Source: Runella rosea (GTDB taxonomy: Bacteria > Bacteroidota > Bacteroidia > Cytophagales > Spirosomataceae). From it: 64,000 nucleotides of DNA. The stretch is taken from assembly GCF_003325355.1 (NCBI RefSeq), contig NZ_CP030850.1, positions 1,426,001 through 1,490,000 of the forward strand. The letters are read 5' to 3'. Shown one piece after another: positions 17,501 to 26,604 of the stretch. Below the pieces are notes generated by a model. It ran no database searches. It was given only the letters and a program-made list of their open reading frames with translations, and had not been told where the DNA came from. Each line of letters opens with the position of its first letter. The stretch's first letter is position 1. The translations under genes were made by a program, and so were the position numbers.

Positions 17501-19351
17501 ATTTTCAAAAACGAACGTAGTCTTACCGCCTACTACGTACTCCAACTTAACTGATTTCAAAACTCTTGTGCCACCTTGCTCATCAAACTTGGGAATTATT
17601 ATTGGTAATTTATCAAGATCAGTTACATCAACTTGAGTAGCATATTCGTAACTAACGGTGCTTGGAGTACCCTCTACGCAGGCTACTGCACAAGTGCCAG
17701 AGTCAATAATGGTGAGGGTTGTCGAACAGCCCGTTACATTATCGGTAATGGTAAGCGTGACATTGCCTTTGCCAGCGCTACCCATGGGAGTACGCAGCGC
17801 AGCCTCTAAGCCACAGTTGAGCGATGTTGCAGGGCTACCGTTAGAAAGCGTTACTGCCAAAGGATTGCCGCCCTGCGTAGCCGTAACGGTAAAAGTATGC
17901 AAACTGATGGGCGTGTCGGCTACATTAATGCTGAACGTCATGTAGTCATCGGTAGCATCTTCTGGCGTTCCGTTGGCATGACAAGCTGCCGTAGCCGCAG
18001 GCACACTGATCACGGGCAGCGCCGCTACCGTTACCGTAGTGTCTTTGAAACAATCGTTGGCCCCGTTGAAAACCCGAATTGTAAAGGTTGAATCAGCCGC
18101 GTGACTGATGTTGTTTTTTAAAATTACTGACAATGTACCTACCGCCGTGGCCGCCGCATAGGCTGGCCCTGTATAGGTATTGCCTTTACTTATACCGTAT
18201 TTATCTCCGTTGGTCGCCGTCAATTCGATTTTGCCGGGTATGGTGCACGTAGGATTGGTGGCTACTACAGTGCGAGTAGGTTGTGTACATACGGGAGCGC
18301 TTCCACAATCTGTTATTGAACAATCAACGGTGTAGACAACCGTTGTCGCTTGATTGTTGGCATTCACTACATCAAAAGCATTTCCAGCGGTGTTTTGATC
18401 ACAAAACTTCATGTTTGTACCGTTGAAACCCCCACTGACCGAAATAGTACTCGTGCCGTTTAAGACCACTATCCGCCCATTTGTTCCGGTAACCAGTTTG
18501 TTGATTGTCAGGTTACCATCTTCGATAATGAGCGTACCCTCGTTCAACTTACCTGGACCGTTGAAATTCACATTACCCTTCACTTTTACACACCCACTAT
18601 TGATGTATTCTTTCCCTGGCCCTTTATCTCCGACAATAAACTCACACGCAACTGAGCCAAAGTTGCCACAAATTGTTTCGGTCAACCCCTCATTCAAAAA
18701 AGCCCCATGATTATAAAAGTAACGGCCTATTGTAATCTTGCCACTGGCATCATTATAAAAACGAAAGGCTTCTTCGTTCTCTAAGTTGGACACTGTAAAA
18801 ATGCCGTAATTCTCAAAAGTATTGCCATTACCAATCTTAAACAAAGACGTAGCGGTAGCGGTCATTATCGACGTCGGAGTGTCGTTGTAGAGTTGGAATG
18901 TACCTTGATTGTTGATGCCAGACGTTGCCGTCCAAGTCATTGTACTGCTGTTGCGGATAATTACCCCTGAGCCAAAACCCTGGGAGTCGGTGTTGAGGGT
19001 AGCCCCCGCATTATTATTTACCTCCATTGTGCCACCACCATTAATATTATAGCTACCGTTCATGTTGAAAGTACCATAATTATTGATGACGAGGTTTCCA
19101 CTAACGTTAAAGCCAAAAGCCTGCGTCCATGATACCCCCGGCGATATACATATCGTATTGACCCCCGACCCATTGAAATTGATGTTTAATCCACTGGGTG
19201 CATTTCCCGTAATACAAAGCGTCTCCCCGCCATTTAGGGTAAAGTTGGTACTTCCTGAACCATTGTAAGTATAGGTGCAAGTGCCAGGACATTGCGCGTT
19301 GAGGTTTAGAAAGGCACTTAAAAATAAAAAAATAGTAAACAGTATTTTCAT
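14600..19351 (-). CDS. Giant secreted surface protein with SdrD B-like and DUF11 domains
   Basis: I place the start at ATG 19351, which opens straight into a signal peptide (MKILFTIFLFLSAFLNLNAQ); an in-frame ATG at 19408 adds an odd polar leader. The mature protein has about 1560 residues. The first 300 are Asn/Gly-rich with repeated short strands, suggesting a beta-helix. Ig-like repeats follow (for example ICEGETVDLT). An SdrD B-like domain (GSIGDLIWKDANDNGLQD) lies near 1046-1160, a DUF11 domain near 1360-1470, and a Cys-rich tail ends KKK. This is adhesin or extracellular-matrix architecture. No clear T9SS sorting domain is seen. The neighbouring lysyl oxidase makes cross-linking of this protein an attractive inference. 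Confidence 0.88.
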   Translation of the reverse strand: MKILFTIFLFLSAFLNLNAQCPGTCTYTYNGSGSTNFTLNGGETLCITGNAPSGLNINFNGSGVNTICISPGVSWTQAFGFNVSGNLVINNYGTFNMNGSYNINGGGTMEVNNNAGATLNTDSQGFGSGVIIRNSSTMTWTATSGINNQGTFQLYNDTPTSIMTATATSLFKIGNGNTFENYGIFTVSNLENEEAFRFYNDASGKITIGRYFYNHGAFLNEGLTETICGNFGSVACEFIVGDKGPGKEYINSGCVKVKGNVNFNGPGKLNEGTLIIEDGNLTINKLVTGTNGRIVVLNGTSTISVSGGFNGTNMKFCDQNTAGNAFDVVNANNQATTVVYTVDCSITDCGSAPVCTQPTRTVVATNPTCTIPGKIELTATNGDKYGISKGNTYTGPAYAAATAVGTLSVILKNNISHAADSTFTIRVFNGANDCFKDTTVTVAALPVISVPAATAACHANGTPEDATDDYMTFSINVADTPISLHTFTVTATQGGNPLAVTLSNGSPATSLNCGLEAALRTPMGSAGKGNVTLTITDNVTGCSTTLTIIDSGTCAVACVEGTPSTVSYEYATQVDVTDLDKLPIIIPKFDEQGGTRVLKSVKLEYVVGGKTTFVFENRAAQSQTFEATGTSDAFIELNGVEIANSSLTMPIPETTLPGGILVPASGNWLGDVLQGSTLTTLGRMSSWVSDYLTLFKDPRTDPRWVTNATGNAVNDDDMLLVPMVEDTAKGSFTYTTVGDLAPFIGTGNVPLNVSTLSGLSLSGGGGNIFAIQRTRAYASAKVTYTYECVELCIKPIAVVSVKSQTICAGDNASAYTVAPSTGVDYKWYGPLADTTSNLGTAIAGQTTASYTPTGTALTTAGTKYYAVIINTTGDSTCADTAFVTLTVNAKPIIADGAATICEGETVDLTSKIIDYASLLNPTWTIATAGGTSVSTPTNVSPITTTTYVLVAENASGCKDTASVVVTVNPKPTIATASSFPACRLNGTAYTIKFTATGGTVTTVPSLTITGDSIANIPLTTASVKLIITGAGGCKDSITVTAPACDKPVGSIGDLIWKDANDNGLQDLPTEKGVVGVKVNLYAASGGTKTGPVLQTKTTDNDGLYLFRNLSAGDYIVEIDQTSLPDTCVITTKQNTLSDDTKDSDFNPSSGLSQVITLAPVFNPTTPADSLATNNLTVDAGLVVPCIKSNITLTTAPVCSPDVQTYSLTFSVTNKMGMVKVDKGVLTGNNPYTVTGIPTGATLKITDSLSAVCKFDTLITGPNCNCNPPLPVLITPSLTACIGDTFPTIKATVVGLATVEWFTAASGGAAVFTGLNYKPVGSVTGDTVFYAQARSTDTSCPAAISTGRVAVTINAQNCTVEVDLALRKSINTKIAQIGDTLTYTIKVFNQSNTAATGVEVADSIATTVQFVAGSFVASRGSASISGNVITWTIGGIAANAGANGDTVTLTYKVKAVQEGVHFNTAEISKTNEKDIDSTPGDGKLGEDDIESQCFTVPFKLCPTEKVEVNVPVFLTNVQWFKNGGTAPIAAGNTVLLTEIGTYTFTASNQTCPANGCCPIIIEPGVNCCPEDLCIPFTIQKVKKK

Positions 19352-19634
19352 GATTTTAGGCTTTTGTACATTCCCTAAAAACATACCAACTATCCTGCCA
19401 AAAAACACAAAACATTAACAATAAATATGCCTATTAATACAAAAAAGCCCAATCAAATGGGCATAAAAACCTAAATATCAATGACTTATATTCCAATACG
19501 TTCAATAAATTTAATAACAAAAAAAAGTATATATTTTAAAAAAATATATACCCAATAGGTTTATCCTTATCTAAACCTTCTCTTCTAATGAATTATTGTT
19601 TATTTAACAGAATCCATGCCAAATAGCAATTTTA

Positions 19635-20975
19635 TCAACTCTGTTTTGAAATGACCACTGGCATCGTAAATAAGTTATTGCTGCGTTTTTTCTCTTTATA
19701 AATCCTTGAAGGGTCTATTTCTATCTCTAAAAAGTATTGACCACTTTTTAAATTTTTGGGTAGTTGGATGTATTGCCCTTCATACATCATTCCATATGTA
19801 TCATAGCCTCCAACACTAATTCCCTGCTTTTTAGATTTGCAGTCTACATAATTACCCATTCCATAGTTGGGCAGGTTTTTTTGCCCAAAATTCACCGAGT
19901 CTACTTGACACAGGCCATCGTTATTACAAATTCCTGAATCAAATAAGCAATAACTCACTTTTCGGCTCTTACCAACCACTACTTTTTTCACGAAAAGCCC
20001 TTTTTTTTGCTTCTTTATCAATCTAAACTCCACCCATCCATCTACGTGAAAATGATTATGACCGGGCTGGTCGTCAAAGTAATTGGTGCCAGCATCATAG
20101 TCATGCCATTCAATTTTGTCCCCATTTTTTTTATATACACGCTGGTATAACTTTTGCCTTGGGAAAGCCCCATTTGCGCATTTAGAAGCCGAATCCACAC
20201 GGGTATCTCCGCAATACCATTCTCCTTTGCCAACCGTTTCCAGGGGACCATCGCCAATATTGGCAATAGAAGCCGCAAAACGTAATTGACCTGGATAGTA
20301 GGGGTCATCTTTGGGATATTCTTTCCACTGTGTCTGCGTAAATGTAGGAAGAATGATAAAATCTGGTAAAAGTTCGCACGATGCCCCTTCCTCTTCACAA
20401 CTACATCCAGCTCCGTTTTCGATACTACATGGACCTTTGACTAAGTCGGGCATGGGATTTGAGGAAAACTCAAGGGTAAAGAAATTCAGGCTTCCTCTTG
20501 CCCCTGTCTTCAGATCTGAAATAAGAAGTTTCCAAGTTCCATTAGGATTGGTATGATTGTTAAGAAACTCAAAACGTCCGTTGGGCGTATATTCTCCCTC
20601 AAAAGGAGCCTTTCCATCTTGAATATACCCAGAGAAACCATTGGCCCGAAAGCAAGTTCCGTTATAATTGGCACCAACATCTCCTCCGTTTCGATTACTC
20701 AGCCAAATACTTGCCCCAGCGGGATTAATAAGTTCAATTTTTAGGTCAGATACTTTACTGTGTGTAATGTCAAAGCAAACTTTTGTCAAACCAAAATTCA
20801 TATCTATTTGTGGGGGCAACCCCTTGATTTGGACAGAAAATGTATCAGCTAGCTCTTTACCGTTAAAATCAGCTATACGCCCTCCTTGCGCATAAAAAGT
20901 CTGAGCAAAGCTATCTGTAACCAAAGTTACCCAAAGAAGCAGTGTACCAATAGTATGTACAATTACAAATCTCAT
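19635..20975 (-). CDS. Secreted lysyl oxidase fused to an N-terminal P-like domain
   Basis: The 446-aa protein has a signal peptide ending DSFAQ. Residues 30-175 look like a proprotein-convertase P domain (KVSDLKIELINPAG, NPNGTWKLLISD). Residues 205-440 match lysyl oxidase. The copper site GHNHFH gives H306-x-H308-x-H310. KVSYC puts a Lys at 339 and YDTYG a Tyr at 391, the positions of the Lys and Tyr that form the LTQ cofactor. EIDPSRIYKEKKRSNN matches the conserved end of the family. Lysyl oxidases oxidise lysine amino groups of extracellular proteins to aldehydes, giving cross-links. It reads toward the giant surface-protein gene, 280 bp away. Family and site conservation are clear by eye; activity is inferred. 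Confidence 0.88.
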   Translation of the reverse strand: MRFVIVHTIGTLLLWVTLVTDSFAQTFYAQGGRIADFNGKELADTFSVQIKGLPPQIDMNFGLTKVCFDITHSKVSDLKIELINPAGASIWLSNRNGGDVGANYNGTCFRANGFSGYIQDGKAPFEGEYTPNGRFEFLNNHTNPNGTWKLLISDLKTGARGSLNFFTLEFSSNPMPDLVKGPCSIENGAGCSCEEEGASCELLPDFIILPTFTQTQWKEYPKDDPYYPGQLRFAASIANIGDGPLETVGKGEWYCGDTRVDSASKCANGAFPRQKLYQRVYKKNGDKIEWHDYDAGTNYFDDQPGHNHFHVDGWVEFRLIKKQKKGLFVKKVVVGKSRKVSYCLFDSGICNNDGLCQVDSVNFGQKNLPNYGMGNYVDCKSKKQGISVGGYDTYGMMYEGQYIQLPKNLKSGQYFLEIEIDPSRIYKEKKRSNNLFTMPVVISKQS

Positions 20976-21129
20976 TATTCGTATGAAATACTTTAAGGAA
21001 AAGCCACATCAGATTCTAAACGCGTGGCATAGTCATAATCAAGTTCATCAATATGTTTCAAAAGTCTTTTTGAAGCACTTCCAAGAAATATAAAATGTGT
21101 TTTCTTAATCGCCTATAAAAGCTCAATCC

Positions 21130-21972
21130 TTAAATACCTTCCCCAACCGACACTTCGGCCAGCAACGTAGACTTGGCCCGACCTCTAAACACCCCCGTGA
21201 CAGGGGCAATCAGCACTGGGTCGGCAGAGGCCGCTAAATGTACGTGATTATTAATTACCGCATTGCCTTCTGTCGGGTCAAATCCCCTCCAGCCTGCTCC
21301 GGGCAAAAAGACCTCAGCCCAAGCGTGTAAATCATGCTCTTGAAGGGCATTTCCGTACAAATAACCGCTGACAAAACGTGCGGCAATGCCCAAAGCGCGG
21401 CAACACGCCACAAAAAGCTGTGCAAAATCGCGGCAAGTGCCCTTACGGCCAATAAGGGTGTGTTCGGGCAACATCGGAGGACCAACCTCCCGACGCTCGT
21501 ACATAAAACTTTGAGAAATATCGCGACACAATGCCGTCAGAAAAGCAACGGTCTTCCAACGTTCGGAAGCCGCCGTTTGACGCGCATATTGCTCCACATA
21601 CGTAGTTACGCCTTCCCGCACCAGATAAGGTTGAAGCAGTTTTTTTAGTGACTCGGGATATTGAAAAGGAATTTGCTCAGTTTCAAATGGAAACAAGACA
21701 AAGCCAAACAGATTAAAGTCATCCGAACGTACTGCCATTTGGACCGAAACGGTCAACGAAGTGGTAGCCTCCCGAAAATAGGCAATATGCTGGTGGTTTC
21801 CTTCGGCGTCGATGTTTTGAACCAACATGGAGGGTACGGGGTCAACCGTCATCGAATAACTGACGATTTGTTGGTGCGGATACGCTTTAGGAAAAAGGTA
21901 AAACGTATGCGGTTCTAAAATTACCGATTCAGAATACGTGTAAAATAGCCGATGACTGACGTTCAGAATCAT
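21130..21972 (-). CDS. Transglutaminase-like cysteine peptidase of the Anbu locus
   Basis: The 280-aa protein has the transglutaminase N-terminal beta region (residues 1-95) and the catalytic core: Cys180 in GRKGTCRDF, His216 in HDLHAWAEVF and Asp232 in FDPTEG. This group is regularly encoded with Anbu and alpha-E domain proteins and is thought to act on peptide or isopeptide bonds. It sits 66 bp downstream of the Anbu gene on the same strand. A strong hairpin with a T-rich tail lies between them, so read-through may be partial. There is no signal peptide, so it is cytoplasmic. Confidence 0.9.
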   Translation of the reverse strand: MILNVSHRLFYTYSESVILEPHTFYLFPKAYPHQQIVSYSMTVDPVPSMLVQNIDAEGNHQHIAYFREATTSLTVSVQMAVRSDDFNLFGFVLFPFETEQIPFQYPESLKKLLQPYLVREGVTTYVEQYARQTAASERWKTVAFLTALCRDISQSFMYERREVGPPMLPEHTLIGRKGTCRDFAQLFVACCRALGIAARFVSGYLYGNALQEHDLHAWAEVFLPGAGWRGFDPTEGNAVINNHVHLAASADPVLIAPVTGVFRGRAKSTLLAEVSVGEGI

Positions 21973-22011
21973 AATGTTGAGCCTTCCTTTCTCGATAAAC
22001 TTAAAACAAAA

Positions 22012-22032
22012 CGGCAGGGAAAACCCCTGCCG
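22012..22032 (-). terminator. Intrinsic terminator between the Anbu and transglutaminase genes
   Basis: CGGCAGGG and CCCTGCCG form an 8-bp perfect GC-rich stem with a 5-nt loop. On the minus strand it is followed by TTTTGTTTTAAG. It lies 5 bp beyond the Anbu stop codon. Confidence 0.8.
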
Positions 22033-22037
22033 CTACT

Positions 22038-22772
22038 TTAGACTTTTTCACGTAGTTTTTCAAAAACTGGGTCCATCCAGTCATTGGGTAAGCGCTGGAC
22101 GGAATTTTGGAGCAACATGCTCCATTGCAGCGACAGGTGAGCCAAGTCATCTTTCTGAAAACGATGCTCCGTGACGTGAAAACTATCCCGCTCATACATC
22201 ACCACATCAATCGGATAATCCACATCATTGGCACTTACCCGGGTTGAGTCAAAGGATAGAAATCCAACTTTCAGCGCCTCCGCCAAGGAAGAGCCATACT
22301 TCAAACTCCTGAAAAGCAACGGCTTACCATAATTAGAATTTCCAATCACAAAAAAAGGAGAGGTTTCACCCACCTCCACCCAGTTTCCTTCAGGATAAAG
22401 CAAATACAGCATGTGCTCGCCATCGTCTTCCAGTTGCCCGCCAACAATGGCATGTAAATTAAACCGCAACCCAGCTGCATCCAGCGCCTCTTTGTCTTCG
22501 TTCGCCACCCGACGAACCTGCTGCCCGAAAGCATTCACGGCCTTGTATAGTTTATTAAAACTATGGTCCTGTTCTTCCAGTACTTCCCGAAAATACGTCA
22601 CCGCTTTGTCACGTACCGAACGCAACCCCGATGTCATGATAAACATTGAGTGGTGCTCCAACTGGTGAACGGAGATTTTTTTATTGGTACTGACCTCCGT
22701 GCCCGAAGTGAGCCGGGTGTCGGCAATCGCCACCAAGCCTGATGCGACTTTAATACCAAGACAATACGTCAT
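22038..22772 (-). CDS. Anbu-type proteasome homologue (HslV-related Ntn peptidase)
   Basis: The 244-aa protein begins MTYCLGIKVASGLVAIADTR, matching the Anbu N-terminus. Removal of Met would expose the Thr2 nucleophile of an N-terminal-nucleophile hydrolase. TSGTEVSTNKKI and MFIMTSGLRSVRD follow the proteasome beta-fold pattern. Anbu forms large self-assembled particles of uncertain substrate and typically sits with a transglutaminase, an alpha-E protein and a circularly permuted ATP-grasp. The first two flank it here; the ATP-grasp is not found next to them. Confidence 0.88.
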   Translation of the reverse strand: MTYCLGIKVASGLVAIADTRLTSGTEVSTNKKISVHQLEHHSMFIMTSGLRSVRDKAVTYFREVLEEQDHSFNKLYKAVNAFGQQVRRVANEDKEALDAAGLRFNLHAIVGGQLEDDGEHMLYLLYPEGNWVEVGETSPFFVIGNSNYGKPLLFRSLKYGSSLAEALKVGFLSFDSTRVSANDVDYPIDVVMYERDSFHVTEHRFQKDDLAHLSLQWSMLLQNSVQRLPNDWMDPVFEKLREKV

Positions 22773-22879
22773 AATCTTATAAATAAAAGAGTAAATTCAA
22801 ATGCACTCATTTTGGCAGCAAATGGATATTTGTACCAAAAATCATTGACTGAATGTAGAAAGAGTAATAAAATACCTCC

Positions 22880-23848
22880 TTACTGTTCAACAGGTTTTAT
22901 ATCAAAATAGGTTTCAAAAATACTTTTACTTACTTCATTTCCTCTGATTTGGAACTGGTCGAGGTATTGGTGTAAGCCCAATTTGAAAATATCTTCTACT
23001 TCCGTAAATTCAATTTCTGAACGGAGTTTACCCATCATTTTTTCAGCTTGATTGCTGAAACGGTTGGTAATCGGCGTTCCTGATATTTCGTACAAAGATA
23101 ACTCTGCTTGACGAATACAATGCGCCATTGCACGAGGAAAAAGTTTATCCAAAATCAAAAACTCCACGATATGTGTTGGGGTAAGGGTCTGATACTGTTG
23201 ACGGTACATATTGTAGGCACTTACCGATTTAAGCACAGCAGTCCACAAAACCAGCTCCAAAGTACTGCCCGTAACGTCAGAATCAGGCAATAATGTAAAG
23301 TAAGAGACATCCAAAAAACGCGAAGTTTTATCGGCGCGCTCCATAAAACGCCCCAATCTGCCAAAATGCCAAGCTTCGTTACGCGTAATGGTCGCATCCA
23401 CAACGCCGTAGTAAAGTTGGGTCCCGTTGCGCACCTGCGTATAAAAATTCTGCATGTGGTTGAGGTCCCATTCTGACTGTGGCTTTACATCCTTAATCCA
23501 GAGATAAAGTTCGTTCAGGTTTTCCCACATTTCTTTCGAAATACACTCCCGAATGGTCCGACCATTTTCCCGGGCCAACATCAAACAACTGTAAATCGAG
23601 TTGGGATTTCGCTTATCAAACGTCATAAAATTGATGACATTCTCACGGGTAGGTTCGTCGTAGTGTTGATAAAAAAGGTAATTGTCGGCAGTAGCGATCA
23701 AAAGAGGCTCCCATTGTTCGTTCACGTTGGGCGGTAAATCAAATGCCAAATTAAAATTGACTCCTATGAAGCGTGCATAATTTTCGGCTCGCTCGATGTA
23801 GCGATTCATCCAGTAAATGGAATCAGCAACGCGGCTTAACATGGCCAT
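22880..23848 (-). CDS. Alpha-E domain protein (DUF403) of the Anbu locus
   Basis: The 322-aa, all-helical protein begins MAMLSRVADSIYWMNRYIERAENYARF, the diagnostic start of the alpha-E (DUF403) family. NSIYSCLMLARENGRTIRECIS near 130-150 is also typical. The family is encoded beside Anbu, transglutaminase and ATP-grasp genes, and some members join in peptide-forming pathways. It is the first gene of the minus-strand Anbu group, 107 bp ahead of Anbu. It has no signal peptide. Its own biochemical role is not settled. Confidence 0.92.
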   Translation of the reverse strand: MAMLSRVADSIYWMNRYIERAENYARFIGVNFNLAFDLPPNVNEQWEPLLIATADNYLFYQHYDEPTRENVINFMTFDKRNPNSIYSCLMLARENGRTIRECISKEMWENLNELYLWIKDVKPQSEWDLNHMQNFYTQVRNGTQLYYGVVDATITRNEAWHFGRLGRFMERADKTSRFLDVSYFTLLPDSDVTGSTLELVLWTAVLKSVSAYNMYRQQYQTLTPTHIVEFLILDKLFPRAMAHCIRQAELSLYEISGTPITNRFSNQAEKMMGKLRSEIEFTEVEDIFKLGLHQYLDQFQIRGNEVSKSIFETYFDIKPVEQ

Positions 23849-24020
23849 ATCAGTAAGGTGGGGGTTGGTTTATTGACAATCGCTAAACTAATGCAATAAT
23901 CCGATATTTGGCAACTTTTGGCGGTAAATGTTAAGATTGAAGCGAAAATGCAAGAAAAAAAATGAGCACATAACACCCAACAAGATGCTAGAAATCAATT
24001 AATTAATATTAAAACAGTGC

Positions 24021-24052
24021 GCCGAAGAAAACCAACTAGCGGCTTCTTCGGC
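24021..24052 (-). terminator. Probable terminator after the mutarotase gene
   Basis: GCCGAAGAA and TTCTTCGGC form a perfect 9-bp stem 10 bp beyond the stop codon of the minus-strand mutarotase. The trailing T-run on that strand (GTTTTAAT) is offset by a few bases. Confidence 0.6.
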
Positions 24053-24061
24053 TTAAAAAAT

Positions 24062-25222
24062 TTATTTTGTTGAAAACTTATAAACCGTTTTGGTCTTGTA
24101 AACTTCCCCTGGGCGCAACACTACGCTTGGGAACGATGCTTGGTTGGGAGAATCAGGAAAATGCTCGGTTTCGAGACAAAAACCAGAGCGTTTGGTGTAG
24201 GTAACACCGTTTTTACCCGTAATTGAGCCATTCAGAAAATTGCCCGTATAAAACTGTACGCCTGGCTCAGTCGTAAATGCTTCCAGTACCCTACCCGACG
24301 TAGGCTCGTACACCGTGGCGGTCAGGGCAAGAGAATCAGCCCCCTTATTGATTACCCAGCAATGGTCATAGCCACCGCCAAATTTAATTTGCTCATCCTT
24401 CGGGTCGTCGATGCGCGCACCGATTTCGGTAGCATTCAAAAAATCAAAAGGCGTTCCTTTTACATCACGCAATTCTCCCGTTGGAATCAGGGTTTTGTCA
24501 ACGGGTACAAATTTATCGGCGTTCAACTGTACCTTATGCCCCAATACATCTCGCTTCCCACCTGTCATGTTAAAATAGGTATGGTTGGTCAGGTTGACAA
24601 TGGTAGGTTTGTCGGTAGTAGCCTTGTACTCAATTTCTAGGGCGTTATCTTCGGTCAATCGGTAGGTTACTTCCGCAGATAGGGCTCCAGGGAAACCTTC
24701 ATCGCCATCGGGACTGGTATGGGTCAGTTTCAGCGTTTTGGTATCTTCCAAAATCTCGGCTTTCCAGATTACTTTGTCAAATCCGACTTTCCCGCCGTGC
24801 AGGCTATTAGGGCCATTGTTGGCCGCCAATGTGTAGGTCTTGCCGTCAAGGGTAAATTTTGCATTTCCGATGCGGTTGCCATAACGTCCCACCAATGCCC
24901 CAAAAAAAGGACTGGCTTTTAAGTAGCCGCTCAGGGAGTCATACCCCAAGACCATGTCTTCAAAAACACCGTTTTTGTCGGCAGCAGTCCAGTGCGTAAT
25001 TAGCCCTCCGTAATTTGTAATCTTAACTTCTGTACCTTTTGAATTACGAAGCGTAAAATGGTCGGCCGTTTGGCCATCAGGCAGTTGCCCGAAAGTAGTT
25101 TTTGTAATCGTGCTCATAGTATCGACAGAGGTGGTTTCGGCTTTCTGATTGGAGCCACCACAGGATAAAAATAAATACGCAATTGTGCAGAATGACAACG
25201 CAGAAACAGCAAGAGGACGCAT
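24062..25222 (-). CDS. Aldose 1-epimerase (galactose mutarotase), lipoprotein form
   Basis: The 386-aa protein has a lipoprotein signal (YLFLSC, lipidated Cys21) and then a full mutarotase domain. It shows GRYGNRIGNAKFTLDGKTY, the active-site His in VNLTNHTYFN, GGYDHCWV, and the C-terminal catalytic Glu region CLETEHFPDSPNQ. It converts alpha- and beta-anomers of sugars such as galactose or glucose. Lipidation places it in the periplasm or at a membrane, fitting sugar uptake in Bacteroidota. It is monocistronic with a probable terminator downstream. Confidence 0.94.
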   Translation of the reverse strand: MRPLAVSALSFCTIAYLFLSCGGSNQKAETTSVDTMSTITKTTFGQLPDGQTADHFTLRNSKGTEVKITNYGGLITHWTAADKNGVFEDMVLGYDSLSGYLKASPFFGALVGRYGNRIGNAKFTLDGKTYTLAANNGPNSLHGGKVGFDKVIWKAEILEDTKTLKLTHTSPDGDEGFPGALSAEVTYRLTEDNALEIEYKATTDKPTIVNLTNHTYFNMTGGKRDVLGHKVQLNADKFVPVDKTLIPTGELRDVKGTPFDFLNATEIGARIDDPKDEQIKFGGGYDHCWVINKGADSLALTATVYEPTSGRVLEAFTTEPGVQFYTGNFLNGSITGKNGVTYTKRSGFCLETEHFPDSPNQASFPSVVLRPGEVYKTKTVYKFSTK

Positions 25223-25344
25223 AGAAATCGGATTTAGTAGAACCCTACAAAAAGCATCCGGGCTTTTCTTTCCTACTCACAGATTCGTTAAGTTCTTTGG
25301 TAAACAGAAAAGCCCTTGCCCTACTTCTTTATATGCTTCAGCGT

Positions 25345-26604
25345 TTACGTTCCGCTTTTGGGGCGTGGAGAGCCCGCAGAACGAGGCTTGTTGCTCCGCT
25401 GTTTAAACGGTTTTTTCTTACGTGGAGGGCTCGAATTTACTTCACTCCCGCCCGAGTGGTAGCTCGGACCCGCCCCCAAAGCCGCTGGCAACGACATTTT
25501 AGGGATTTCTTTCCCAATCATTCGCTCAATGGCCACAAATTTTCGTTGGTCTTTATCATTGATAAAGGTAATCGCGGTACCAGTCGTTTCGGCCCTTGCT
25601 GTGCGTCCAATCCGGTGAATATAATCTTCGGGGTCGTGAGGCACGTTATAGTTTACCACCAAACTGATTCCCTCCACATCAATTCCCCGCGACAGAATAT
25701 CGGTTCCAATCAAAATCGGCAGGGCTTTATTTTTGAATTCCCTCAGAATTCCTTCTCGTTCTTTTTGGTCTAAATCAGAATGGAATGCTTTAGCAGTCAG
25801 CTTATTACGACGCAGTTCTTCATCCAATTTTTTAACATTCTCTTTGGTTGAAGCAAATATAATTACGCTGCCAAACTGTCCTTCTTTGAGAATATTTTTG
25901 AGCAATGCTATTTTTTGCTCGTCGTAAACCAAATAAGCAAGTTGTAAAATCCCTTCGGCAGGTTTGGCCACGGCGATGCTGATCTGCTCAGGCTTGTTCA
26001 GAATTGTGTTGGCCAACGTTCTGATTTTCGGCGGCATCGTGGCCGAAAACAGCAATGTTTGCCTTTTCTGGGGTAAATAACTAATAATCCGAATAATATC
26101 GTCGTAGAAACCCATGTCCAACATGCGGTCTGCTTCGTCCAAAATAAGGTGTTGGAGGTTTCCAAAGTTTATTTCACCCATTTGCAACAACGCAATCAAA
26201 CGTCCTGGCGTGGCAATTATCACCTCACTACCTTCGGCCAATGCTTTGCGTTGCTGACTCCAAGCCGCCCCGTCTCCTCCTCCATAAATCGCGATAGAAC
26301 TTACGCCCGTAAAGTACCCCAATCCTTCAATTTGTTGGTCAATCTGAATCGCCAACTCCCGCGTAGGAGCGAGGATGAGCGTATTAAGATGTCGGTTATC
26401 AGGAGAGGCGTCAATGATTTTATTTAAAACGGGCAAAAGATAAGCCGCCGTTTTGCCAGTACCCGTTTGGGCGCAGGCAATTAAATCTTTATTATTTAAT
26501 ATGACTGGAATTGCTTGAGCTTGTATAGGAGTTGGCTGATTAAACCCCATTGAGTGCAGTCCATCTAAAAGTTCTTCGTCAAAATCAAAATCGTCAAAAG
26601 TCAA
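25345..26604 (-). CDS. DEAD-box RNA helicase (RhlE-like)
   Basis: The 419-aa protein carries the complete DEAD-box set in order: Q motif (FNQPTPIQ), Walker A AQTGTGKT (about 45-52), PTRELA, GG, TPGR, DEAD, SAT, and the C-terminal lobe with GTDILSRGID and HRIGRTAR. A basic tail (PPRKKKPFKQRSNKPRS) follows, as in RhlE/cold-shock type helicases that unwind structured RNA in ribosome assembly or decay. It is single, minus strand, with 422 bp of non-coding sequence upstream. Confidence 0.95.
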   Translation of the reverse strand: MTFDDFDFDEELLDGLHSMGFNQPTPIQAQAIPVILNNKDLIACAQTGTGKTAAYLLPVLNKIIDASPDNRHLNTLILAPTRELAIQIDQQIEGLGYFTGVSSIAIYGGGDGAAWSQQRKALAEGSEVIIATPGRLIALLQMGEINFGNLQHLILDEADRMLDMGFYDDIIRIISYLPQKRQTLLFSATMPPKIRTLANTILNKPEQISIAVAKPAEGILQLAYLVYDEQKIALLKNILKEGQFGSVIIFASTKENVKKLDEELRRNKLTAKAFHSDLDQKEREGILREFKNKALPILIGTDILSRGIDVEGISLVVNYNVPHDPEDYIHRIGRTARAETTGTAITFINDKDQRKFVAIERMIGKEIPKMSLPAALGAGPSYHSGGSEVNSSPPRKKKPFKQRSNKPRSAGSPRPKSGT

